A DNA stretch of 6,829 nucleotides. It comes from an uncultured Bacteroidota bacterium. Its GTDB lineage: Bacteria; Bacteroidota; Bacteroidia; Flavobacteriales; Flavobacteriaceae. Location of the stretch: positions 1-6,829 of the forward strand of contig CAIRNC010000012.1 of assembly GCA_903879875.1 (NCBI GenBank), given 5' to 3'. This document shows positions 1 to 5,609 of this stretch, piece after piece (positions within the stretch are counted from its first letter, which is position 1; every line of letters starts with the position of its first letter). Position numbers and translations under genes: made by a program. The notes under the pieces were generated by a model. It was not told the DNA's origin. It did not search any database and saw only the letters and a program-made list of their open reading frames with translations.

Positions 1-23
1 ATTTTTAAAATTTTCTTCAACAT
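1..23 (-). CDS. possible 5' end of a gene running off the left edge
   Basis: A minus-strand ATG at 21-23 opens a frame reading MLKKILK before the window ends. This lysine- and hydrophobic-rich start resembles the beginning of many Bacteroidota membrane or exported proteins. It is preceded by an A-rich leader and, about 50 bases upstream, by a -7-like element at 74-81. Only seven codons are visible, so no function can be assigned and the frame may be chance. Confidence 0.35.
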
Positions 24-73
24 AATTTTAATTTTTTGTGATGAATAACAAGTGAAAACCTTGATTTTATTTG

Positions 74-81
74 CAAAAATA
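74..81 (-). promoter_or_regulatory. possible -7 promoter element for the left-edge gene
   Basis: Read on the minus strand this is TATTTTTG, an exact fit to the Bacteroidota -7 consensus TAnnTTTG. It points toward the possible start codon at 23. No convincing TTTG -33 element lies about 19 bases upstream, and such matches are common in AT-rich DNA, so the call is weak. Confidence 0.3.
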
Positions 82-133
82 ACATTTTATGACGGATTTG
101 AGTTGTAATGTTATCTTAAAAAGTGCTAAAATG

Positions 134-168
134 AAAATTCCGTTTAAGTAATTTACTCAAACGGAATT
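134..168. repeat. 35-bp palindromic repeat, copy A; probable terminator downstream of the Uma2 gene
   Basis: These 35 bases are identical, in the same orientation, to 817-851. The core (136-168) is a 33-bp inverted repeat with arms AATTCCGTTTAAGTAA and TTACTCAAACGGAATT around one central base. The single mismatch (146/158) is A-C on the plus strand but a tolerable G-U pair in minus-strand RNA. The stem therefore folds best in a transcript of the Uma2 gene, which ends 20 bases before it on that strand. The hairpin has AAAA before and TTTT overlapping its base, as expected of an AT-rich, possibly bidirectional intrinsic terminator. It could instead be a REP-like dispersed palindrome. Confidence 0.85.
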
Positions 169-188
169 GTATTTATGAATGCTAAGTA

Positions 189-785
189 TTAATCAATGAA
201 AATATCGGCTATGTCAAAGTTAAAATCAGGAAATAAAGGGCTTTTTATTTTGTCAAGATGTGTTTGTGGTTTCAAACCAATGTATTTGTCGTTTTGCAAT
301 GTGTAGATAAAGATAGTTTTGTCATTGGGTTCTATAATCCAATATTCTTTCACCAAATTTTCCTCATACAAATCAAATTTAATGCCCATTTCTCTATCAG
401 TATTGCCTGGAGAAAGAATTTCAACAATCAAATCAGGCGCACCTATACAACCCCTATCGTCCAATTTTTCACGGTCACAAATAATGCACAAATCGGGTTG
501 AACTACAGTAACAATTTGATTATCGGCTGAACTCTTTTTGAAGTTTACCAACCTAACATCAAAAGGAGCAGCATATAGTCCACATGGATTTGACTTCATC
601 AAATCCCAAAACATTCCATGTAAATTACCCGAAACTCTTTGATGAAATCGATTAGGAGCAGGACTCATCTGAAAAATTTTTCCTTTAATCAATTCTATTC
701 GCTCTTGAAATTTCCAGGTTAAATAATCGGCAAAAGAATAAGTTTTAGATAAATCAAGTTGGTTGATGTTGGTTATTTCTGCCAT
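189..785 (-). CDS. Uma2 family (DUF820) PD-(D/E)XK nuclease-like protein
   Basis: A 198-residue protein matching the Uma2/DUF820 family, whose members have a restriction-endonuclease-like fold. Seen in order: ELIKG and MSPAP near residues 31-44, an H-centred helix around 48-60, VQPDL with Asp98, PDLIVEILSPG at 117-127 with Asp118 and Glu122, the expected lysine at 136 (DREMGIKFDLYE), and EYWIIEP at 147-153. Asp98, Glu122 and Lys136 are the likely metal-binding and catalytic residues, so the protein looks intact. Cellular role and substrate are unknown; the family is expanded in cyanobacteria and often scattered singly in genomes. I chose ATG at 785. A TTG at 809 would add eight residues, but it overlaps the -7 element at 807-814 and would not be in the transcript. 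The gene sits between two identical palindromic repeats and has no visible partner gene. Confidence 0.88.
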   Translation of the reverse strand: MAEITNINQLDLSKTYSFADYLTWKFQERIELIKGKIFQMSPAPNRFHQRVSGNLHGMFWDLMKSNPCGLYAAPFDVRLVNFKKSSADNQIVTVVQPDLCIICDREKLDDRGCIGAPDLIVEILSPGNTDREMGIKFDLYEENLVKEYWIIEPNDKTIFIYTLQNDKYIGLKPQTHLDKIKSPLFPDFNFDIADIFID

Positions 786-806
786 AATAGAACATTTTTT
801 AAAAGT

Positions 807-814
807 CAAATATA
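807..814 (-). promoter_or_regulatory. -7 promoter element of the Uma2 gene
   Basis: On the minus strand this reads TATATTTG, an exact TAnnTTTG. Transcription would begin near 800 and give a leader of about 15 bases before the ATG at 785. No TTTG is correctly spaced upstream; the nearest (841-844) is 26 bases away. The upstream half of the promoter falls inside palindrome copy B, so that hairpin and this promoter overlap. Confidence 0.5.
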
Positions 815-816
815 GT

Positions 817-851
817 AAAATTCCGTTTAAGTAATTTACTCAAACGGAATT
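817..851. repeat. 35-bp palindromic repeat, copy B; probable terminator downstream of sppA
   Basis: Identical to copy A at 134-168 and in the same orientation. Here the palindrome extends one more pair at each end (818-852, AAATTCC to GGAATTT). On the minus strand it follows the sppA stop codon by about 45 bases, so it can end the sppA transcript, and it directly precedes the Uma2 promoter. As with copy A, the only mismatch becomes G-U in minus-strand RNA. Together the copies bracket the Uma2 gene as direct repeats with starts 683 bases apart. Confidence 0.85.
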
Positions 852-896
852 TATAACATACTAAAAAGGTTTTATAGCCTAAAAAAAGCAATAAAA

Positions 897-2657
897 TTAA
901 TGAATTACAATTTCATAAGGTAAAATAACCTGAATGCCTTTTCGAGCATTTATTTTTTTAATTTTTTCAACAACTTTGTAATTTTCAGTGCCAATTTCTT
1001 CTTTAATAAAGCTTTCTTTGGATTGCGCAAAAGGCAATTCTGCAAACATATCTTTGAAATTTTTATCGTATTCTGGGAAACTTTGTGTGCTGTAGGTTTT
1101 GATTTTTGCCAATGAAGCCGCTGCTTTCAAGGCATCATCCATCCCTCCAATTTTATCTACTAATCCGATTTTTAAAGCATCAGCACCCGACCAAACACGT
1201 CCTTGTCCAATTGCATCTACTTGCTCAAAAGTCATTTTTCTGCCTTTTGCCACACGATTTACAAATACCGAATAAATGCGTTCTACACCTTCTTGAGTAT
1301 AAGCTCTGAAATCATCGTTTAAAGGTCGGAATGGGCTGTATTCAGCAGCGTTTTTATTGGTAGAAACTACTTCGGTATTAATTCCAATTTTTGTACTCAA
1401 TTGGGTGAAATTGGGTAATATTCCAAAAACACCAATCGAACCTGTAATGGTGTTCTTTTCAGCATAAATTTGATTGGCATTACAAGCAATATAATAGCCT
1501 CCAGAGGCTGCATAATTCCCCATAGAAACCACAACTGGCTTCACTTTTTTAGTGTTTTCAATTTCTCTCCAAATTAAATCTGAGGTCAAAGCATTTCCAC
1601 CAGGACTATCTATTCTTAACACAATTGCTTTAATGTTTTCGTCTTTTCTAGCTTCTTGCAACGAACGACGCATTGATCCTTCGCCTATAATTGTTACATC
1701 GCCTTCACCACTTTGAATTTCGCCTTGTGCATAAATGATTGCAATTTTATCTTCTGCATCTTCTTCTTTTGGCGAAAGCATTACTTTTTTAGCATAATCT
1801 TGAATGCCAACCGAATTGTAATCTTCGTCTTTTTCTGTTTTTAATGCTTTTCTGATGGCGTTATGGTATTCGTCTTCGTAAGCAATTTTATCAATTAACT
1901 TTGCTGATTTAGCCATTTCAGGAGTTCTAGCCAAAAGGCTATCGGCAATTTGATTTAGTTTTTCTACTGAAATATTTCGACTTTTTGAGATTTCCACAAG
2001 CATTGAACTCCATACCGAGTTCAACAAGCCACTCATTTGCTCTCTATTAGCATCACTCATTTTGTTTTCTAAGAAAGGCTCTACCGCACTTTTGTATTTT
2101 CCGTGACGGATTACTTCCATTTTTATCCCCGATTTGTCTTGTAAATCTTTGAAAAACATAATTTCTGAAGAAAGTCCTTTGAAATCCAATTCACCAACAG
2201 GATTCAGATAAATAGTATCGGATACGGAATTCAAATAATAGTCTTTTTGAGAATACACATCAGCATAAGAAACAATAAATTTCCCTGATTTTTTAAAATC
2301 TTCTAATGCATCTCTCAAGGCTTTACTTTGTGCCATTCCTAGGGATGAGACGTTGTTAAGAATAGAAATTCCTTTTATCTTATCGTCATTTTTAGCTTCA
2401 GCTATGGCATTGATAATATCGGATAATCCAACATCGGCTTTTTCTGAAAAAAGATTAATTAGTGGATCTTTAAATTTTCCAGCATAATCGTTGGAAATGC
2501 TTTCTAAATTAAGTTCAATAACTGAATTTTCTTTCACCTTTATTTCGTCGGAATCCCCGCCAAACAAAACGCTAATAAGCACGATTCCAAAAAAGAGCAT
2601 CATAATGAAAACAAACAAACCAACAACCGTTGATAAAACATTTCCTAAAAACTTCAT
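897..2657 (-). CDS. sppA: signal peptide peptidase SppA, 67K type
   Basis: A 586-residue membrane-bound serine protease of family S49 that degrades cleaved signal peptides and other membrane-embedded fragments. One hydrophobic segment at residues 7-33 anchors it in the inner membrane, with the rest expected on the periplasmic side. It has the tandem two-domain architecture of the long (E. coli-like, about 618 residues) form. The N-terminal S49 repeat carries the general-base lysine, Lys189 in GKYKSAVEPF. The C-terminal repeat carries the nucleophile, Ser351 in LRIDSPGGN, followed by MGNYAASGGYYIAC at 379-392 and TGSIGVFG at 405-412. Both catalytic residues are present, so it should be active. 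The start ATG directly precedes the membrane segment. It stands alone, divergent from the folK fusion, and probably ends at the hairpin at 817-851. Confidence 0.96.
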   Translation of the reverse strand: MKFLGNVLSTVVGLFVFIMMLFFGIVLISVLFGGDSDEIKVKENSVIELNLESISNDYAGKFKDPLINLFSEKADVGLSDIINAIAEAKNDDKIKGISILNNVSSLGMAQSKALRDALEDFKKSGKFIVSYADVYSQKDYYLNSVSDTIYLNPVGELDFKGLSSEIMFFKDLQDKSGIKMEVIRHGKYKSAVEPFLENKMSDANREQMSGLLNSVWSSMLVEISKSRNISVEKLNQIADSLLARTPEMAKSAKLIDKIAYEDEYHNAIRKALKTEKDEDYNSVGIQDYAKKVMLSPKEEDAEDKIAIIYAQGEIQSGEGDVTIIGEGSMRRSLQEARKDENIKAIVLRIDSPGGNALTSDLIWREIENTKKVKPVVVSMGNYAASGGYYIACNANQIYAEKNTITGSIGVFGILPNFTQLSTKIGINTEVVSTNKNAAEYSPFRPLNDDFRAYTQEGVERIYSVFVNRVAKGRKMTFEQVDAIGQGRVWSGADALKIGLVDKIGGMDDALKAAASLAKIKTYSTQSFPEYDKNFKDMFAELPFAQSKESFIKEEIGTENYKVVEKIKKINARKGIQVILPYEIVIH

Positions 2658-2682
2658 AACTATAATTTTATTTTATAAGTGG

Positions 2683-2690
2683 CGAAAATA
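2683..2690 (-). promoter_or_regulatory. possible -7 element of sppA
   Basis: On the minus strand this reads TATTTTCG, one base off TAnnTTTG, a variant plausible for Flavobacteria. It would give a leader of about 20 bases before the sppA ATG at 2657. A TTTG lies upstream (2703-2706) but only 12 bases away, short of the usual 18-20. The call rests mainly on position. Confidence 0.35.
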
Positions 2691-2797
2691 ATAAGTTTGT
2701 TACAAAAATCGAACATTAATCTGCTTAAAATTTATGGATTAGCTTTAATTTAGTTTGAAAACACAACGCTTTCCAGTCTCAAAAAACAGCATTTAAG

Positions 2798-2986
2798 CAT
2801 TACGAAGAATTTTTTTTTCTTTGCAATAAGTTATTTTTTCATTACATCAATCTATTTTTCTATTACGATGTTAAATTTTTTAATTACGATGAATCAAAAT
2901 TCTATTACTATACTATTTTTTTTCATTATGATGAGTCAAAATGTCATTACGATGACCTTTCTTGCCTTGTGATGTGTTGTTTTTAA
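2798..2986 (+). repeat. degenerate 21-bp tandem repeat array, about nine units
   Basis: A core close to CATTACGATG recurs at 2798, 2840, 2861, 2882, 2903, 2924 and 2945, always at multiples of exactly 21 bases, then at 2965 (CCTTGTGATG) with one base lost. A diverged unit (CTTTGCAATA) fills the expected position at 2819. The second half of each unit is T-rich or reads TCAAAAT (2893-2899 and 2935-2941, 42 bases apart), hinting at a 42-bp higher-order pairing. There are no spacers of unique sequence, so it is not a CRISPR array. With a 7-codon period, the plus-strand frame through 2798 is open from 2759 to a TAA at 2984-2986 and gives heptads such as HYINLFF, NYDESKF and HYDESKC, but it has no start codon. 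Function is unknown. Confidence 0.8.
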
Positions 2987-3181
2987 TGAAAAATGGATTT
3001 TTGAAGGCGTTTTAAGATTTTGTACAAAAACATTAGAAACTATCGTAAAATTCCAACAAAACGCTAAACTTAATTACTGTATTCATTGAAAACCAGTTTT
3101 GTGGGTTTTGGTCAGAAACGGACATTTATAAATTTATTAACAGTCTTCAAAAAAATACTCCTTTTTTGAAATTCTTTTCCG

Positions 3182-3188
3182 TAATTTG
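3182..3188 (+). promoter_or_regulatory. possible -7 element of the folK-dNK gene
   Basis: The sequence TAATTTG resembles TAnnTTTG with one spacer base missing, 14 bases before the ATG at 3203. A TTTG at 3165-3168 is too close to be a standard -33 element. The leader would be very short. Low confidence. Confidence 0.3.
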
Positions 3189-3202
3189 TATCAAATAGAA
3201 TT

Positions 3203-4333
3203 ATGCAAAATCAGGTCATTTTATCGATAGGCAGTAATCAAGGCGAAAGGCTTGAAAACATGGAGCAATCAATCAAAATGATTCATCAAAATGTTGGCAC
3301 TGTCATTCAAGTTTCTGGGGTTTATGAAACGCCCTCTTGGGGTTTTGAAAGCGCGCCTTTTTATAATTGTGTTTTGTTGCTTCATACCGAAAAAACGGCA
3401 CAAAAAGTATTGTCGTCTGTTCTGAAAATTGAAAAAAAATTAGGACGCATTCGAAAAGTAAGTGATAACTATGAAGCAAGAAAGATAGATATTGATATTA
3501 TTAGTTTTAATGACGAAATTGTTGATGCTGAAAATCTTCAAATTCCGCATCCGCAAATGCAAAATCGGCTGTTTGTTCTAATTCCACTAAAAGATTTGAA
3601 ATTAGACTATGCTCACCCTATTTTAAACCAAAAAACCGTCGAATTAATTAAAAATTGTATCGATAAAAGTGAGTGTAAATTCATATCAAATTTGCAATCG
3701 CCATTAGATAATTTTAGTTTAGAACAATTTAATTATATTGCTATTGAAGGTAATATTGGTGCGGGAAAAACAACTTTGACCACAAAAATTGCAGAAGATT
3801 TTAATGCCAAAACGGTGTTGGAACGGTTTGCTGACAATCCGTTTTTACCGAAATTTTACAAAGATCAAAGTCGGTATGCTTTTCCACTAGAAATGTCATT
3901 TTTGGCAGATAGATACCAACAATTGTCTGATGATTTGGCACAATTTGATTTATTCAAAGACTTTATTGTAGCCGATTATCACATTTTTAAATCCCTGATT
4001 TTTGCAAAAGTAACCTTGCAAGAAGATGAATTTCGATTGTATAAAACACTTTTTGATATCATCTACAAAGAAATGCCAAAACCTGATTTATATGTCTATC
4101 TGTATCAAAACACAGAACGTTTGCTGCAAAATATTAAGCGAAGAGGCAGAAGTTACGAGCAAGAAATTCCAGCCGATTATTTAGACAAAATCAACAAAGG
4201 CTATTTGGATTACATCAAATCACAAACCGATTTGAATGTGGTAATCATAGATGTTTCTGATAGGGATTTCGTAAAAAAGCAAGACGATTACATTTTCATT
4301 TTGGAGGAAATAAGAAAGAAATTAGTAGATTAG
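3203..4333 (+). CDS. folK: bifunctional FolK (HPPK) - deoxynucleoside kinase fusion
   Basis: A 376-residue two-domain cytosolic enzyme. Residues 1 to about 155 are 6-hydroxymethyl-7,8-dihydropterin pyrophosphokinase, which transfers pyrophosphate from ATP to the pterin in folate synthesis. Seen: LSIGSNQGER (7-16), VYETPSWGF (40-48), LGRIR (80-84), Arg93 and the Mg-binding pair Asp96/Asp98 in RKIDIDII, and PHPQMQNR with His116 and Arg122. These match E. coli Arg92, Asp95, Asp97, His115 and Arg121. The usual GPR before the aspartates is EAR here. From about 175 the C-terminal half is a dNK-family kinase: P-loop GNIGAGKTT (183-191), ERF (207-209), FLADRYQQL (233-241), ADYHIFKS (257-264, replacing the usual D/ERS motif) and the arginine-rich lid KRRGRSYEQEI (312-322). 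Substrate is probably deoxyadenosine or another purine deoxynucleoside. This fusion occurs in Flavobacteriia, so I read it as genuine. Confidence 0.94.
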   Translation: MQNQVILSIGSNQGERLENMEQSIKMIHQNVGTVIQVSGVYETPSWGFESAPFYNCVLLLHTEKTAQKVLSSVLKIEKKLGRIRKVSDNYEARKIDIDIISFNDEIVDAENLQIPHPQMQNRLFVLIPLKDLKLDYAHPILNQKTVELIKNCIDKSECKFISNLQSPLDNFSLEQFNYIAIEGNIGAGKTTLTTKIAEDFNAKTVLERFADNPFLPKFYKDQSRYAFPLEMSFLADRYQQLSDDLAQFDLFKDFIVADYHIFKSLIFAKVTLQEDEFRLYKTLFDIIYKEMPKPDLYVYLYQNTERLLQNIKRRGRSYEQEIPADYLDKINKGYLDYIKSQTDLNVVIIDVSDRDFVKKQDDYIFILEEIRKKLVD

Positions 4334-4334
4334 G

Positions 4335-4862
4335 TTATCTCATTTTTCTGAAAAAATCCCATACTACAATTCCCGCGCTTACAGCAATATTCAGGGAATG
4401 TTTGGTGCCCAATTGTGGAATTTCTATTGCTCCGTCACACAACTCAACCGCTTTTTGAGAAACACCAAATACTTCATTTCCGAAAACTAAAGCATATTTT
4501 TCGTCTTTTAAAACTTCGAAATTTTGTAAATAAATAGCGCTTTCTACTTGTTCTATTGCATATACGTTTACCCCATCGTTTTTTAAATTAGAAATAACTT
4601 CCAAAACATTTTCATGATATTCCCACGCTACAGTTTCAGTGGCGCCTAATGCGGTTTTATTGATTTCTTTGTTTGGAGGGGTTGCAGTGATGCCGCATAA
4701 ATATATTTTTTCGATTAAGAACGCATCAGAGGTTCTAAAAACGGATCCAATATTATTCAAGCTTCTAATGTCGTCAAGAATAAGTAGAAGTGGTGTTTTT
4801 TGCGCCTCTTTAAAATCGGCAATAGATTTCCTTTCTAATTCACTGTTTTCGAGCTTTCGCAT
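4335..4862 (-). CDS. SpoU/TrmH family RNA 2'-O-methyltransferase
   Basis: A 175-residue SPOUT-class enzyme that transfers methyl from S-adenosylmethionine to a ribose 2'-hydroxyl in tRNA or rRNA. All three family motifs are present: motif 1 NNIGSVFRTSD (36-46) with Asn37 and catalytic-type Arg43; motif 2 LVFGNEVFGVS (125-135) with Glu130; and motif 3 IPQLGTKHSLNIAVSAGI (148-165) with Ser156 and Asn158, which form the trefoil-knot cofactor site. It is close to a bare catalytic domain: the L30e-like N-terminal RNA-binding domain of RlmB-type members is absent. The target nucleotide cannot be told from sequence. The start ATG gives the normal charged N-terminus. Its stop codon is one base from that of the convergent folK fusion. 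The DUF1573 gene lies 74 bases upstream on the same strand, with a terminator between, so the gene is either read by leak-through or has its own unseen promoter. Confidence 0.93.
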   Translation of the reverse strand: MRKLENSELERKSIADFKEAQKTPLLLILDDIRSLNNIGSVFRTSDAFLIEKIYLCGITATPPNKEINKTALGATETVAWEYHENVLEVISNLKNDGVNVYAIEQVESAIYLQNFEVLKDEKYALVFGNEVFGVSQKAVELCDGAIEIPQLGTKHSLNIAVSAGIVVWDFFRKMR

Positions 4863-4885
4863 AAGATTTTTTTGGTTTATGGTAC

Positions 4886-4914
4886 AAAAAAAGCTTCCCG
4901 AAATAAGGAAGCTT
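4886..4914 (-). terminator. intrinsic terminator of the DUF1573 gene
   Basis: On the minus strand a perfect 8-bp stem, AAGCTTCC (4907-4914) with GGAAGCTT (4891-4898), closes an 8-base loop and is followed by a T-run (4886-4892, the last two T pairing in the stem). It begins 22 bases after the DUF1573 stop. There is no T-run on the plus strand, so it acts only in the minus direction. Confidence 0.88.
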
Positions 4915-4936
4915 AATGTATAATTGTCTAATTTAT

Positions 4937-5446
4937 TTAGCTTTTTGGTACTGCAGGAGCTGCAGGAGTTGGATCTGGTAAAACAGTTCCTTTTATAGTC
5001 AATACTTTTGTAGGATTTCCTTCAGCATTTGAAGTAACAGTAACTGTTTTTGTAAAAGGACCTACTCTATCAGTAGCATATTTTACACCAATAATACCTT
5101 TTGCTCCTGGAGCAATTGGCTCTTTTGGAGTTGTTGGAACAGTACATCCACAAGAACCTTGCGTGTTAGAAATAATCAATGGTTTTGTACCATTATTAAT
5201 AAAAACAAACTCACGTTTTCCGTCAGCGTTGTGCTCTACTGTACCGTAATCAATAGTTTCGCTTTCAAAAACAATTCCAGCTCCTTCTACTTTTAGAGCA
5301 TCAGTTTTTTTAACGGCTTCCACTTTTTTAACAGCGGTTTCTATCTTAGCTGCTTTAGCTTTAACTTTTTTAGATGATTCTTGTGCAAAAGAACTTGAAA
5401 ATGCAAGTAGAATTACTGCGGCTGATAATAAAATATTTTTTTTCAT
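4937..5446 (-). CDS. secreted DUF1573 domain protein
   Basis: A 169-residue exported protein of unknown function. Residues 1-21 form a Sec signal peptide (MKKN, a hydrophobic core, then SSSFA before QE); there is no cysteine after the cleavage site, so it is not a lipoprotein. Residues 25-52 are a lysine/alanine/valine-rich low-complexity linker. Residues of about 57-155 form one DUF1573 domain, an Ig-like beta-sandwich common in Bacteroidota. It shows FESETIDYGTVEHN (60-73), FVFINNGTKPLIIS (80-93), the hallmark GSCGCTVPT (97-105) with Cys99 and Cys101, and a closing LTIKGTV. The C-terminus is a short proline/alanine tail. It is probably periplasmic or surface-exposed; binding partners are unknown. 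It is transcribed alone from the promoter at 5473-5502 and stops at the terminator at 4886-4914. It lies divergent from mutS. Confidence 0.92.
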   Translation of the reverse strand: MKKNILLSAAVILLAFSSSFAQESSKKVKAKAAKIETAVKKVEAVKKTDALKVEGAGIVFESETIDYGTVEHNADGKREFVFINNGTKPLIISNTQGSCGCTVPTTPKEPIAPGAKGIIGVKYATDRVGPFTKTVTVTSNAEGNPTKVLTIKGTVLPDPTPAAPAVPKS

Positions 5447-5472
5447 AATTTTAAATAATTAATTTTAAAGGT

Positions 5473-5502
5473 CAAATTTAAAAATAAATACGACACCCCA
5501 AA
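5473..5502 (-). promoter_or_regulatory. promoter of the DUF1573 gene
   Basis: On the minus strand TTTG (5499-5502), an 18-base spacer and TAAATTTG (5473-5480) match the Bacteroidota sigma factor consensus TTTG-N19-TAnnTTTG almost perfectly. Transcription would start near 5466 and leave an A/T-rich leader of about 20 bases. This is the strongest promoter in the window, consistent with an abundant secreted protein. Confidence 0.75.
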
Positions 5503-5563
5503 GTAAATTTAACTTAATTTTAAAATTATATCGTTAGAGACGAAATCTAAAAAATAAAATAAT

Positions 5564-5571
5564 TAAATTCG
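5564..5571 (+). promoter_or_regulatory. possible -7 element of mutS
   Basis: TAAATTCG differs from TAnnTTTG at one base and lies 38 bases before the proposed TTG start. No good -33 element is seen at the expected distance. It is offered because it is the best candidate in the divergent gap. Confidence 0.3.
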
Positions 5572-5609
5572 CTGTCATAAAAATCGAATCAAACTCTAAA
5601 TATATACAC

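Larger units (their letters stand above)
2658..3202. other. 545-bp divergent intergenic region between sppA and the folK fusion
   Basis: No conventional protein gene or recognisable RNA gene is visible. It holds a weak sppA promoter near its left end (2683-2690), the 21-bp repeat array (2798-2986), a 12-bp perfect palindrome TTTTGTACAAAA (3018-3029), and a weak promoter just before the folK start (3182-3188). The region is unusually long for a genome whose other intergenic gaps here are 74-163 bases. The stretches 2700-2797 and 3030-3180 show nothing I can name. Confidence 0.7.

Noticed and set aside
258..530. Plus-strand open frames of 60-90 codons at 258-530 and 319-501
   Set aside because: They lie antisense to the Uma2 gene, whose frame shows all family motifs; their translations resemble no family and have no leader.
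854..885. Possible second sppA terminator around AGG...CCT between T-runs
   Set aside because: The symmetric look is mirror-like; only a 3-bp true stem forms, far weaker than the palindrome at 817-851.
1106..1309. Plus-strand open frames at 1106-1309 and 2491-2691
   Set aside because: Antisense shadows of sppA, which is intact with both catalytic residues on the minus strand.
2798..2986. CRISPR array
   Set aside because: The period is 21 bases with no unique spacers, the units are degenerate, and no cas genes are present.
2986..3015. Nine-codon ORF (MKNGFLKAF) as a leader peptide
   Set aside because: No promoter, no codon bias toward regulatory residues, no attenuator hairpin pair, and it is far from folK.
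3018..3029. Perfect 12-bp palindrome TTTTGTACAAAA as an operator
   Set aside because: Mostly A/T with a short core, easily expected by chance in this composition, and over 150 bases from the nearest candidate promoter.
3089..3109. Hairpin AAAACC/GGTTTT upstream of folK as a riboswitch or attenuator
   Set aside because: Only six weak pairs with a nine-base loop, no conserved aptamer features, and it lies upstream of the proposed transcription start.
4639..4923. Plus-strand open frame of 94 codons
   Set aside because: Antisense to the RNA methyltransferase, whose three motifs are complete; it also runs through the DUF1573 terminator.
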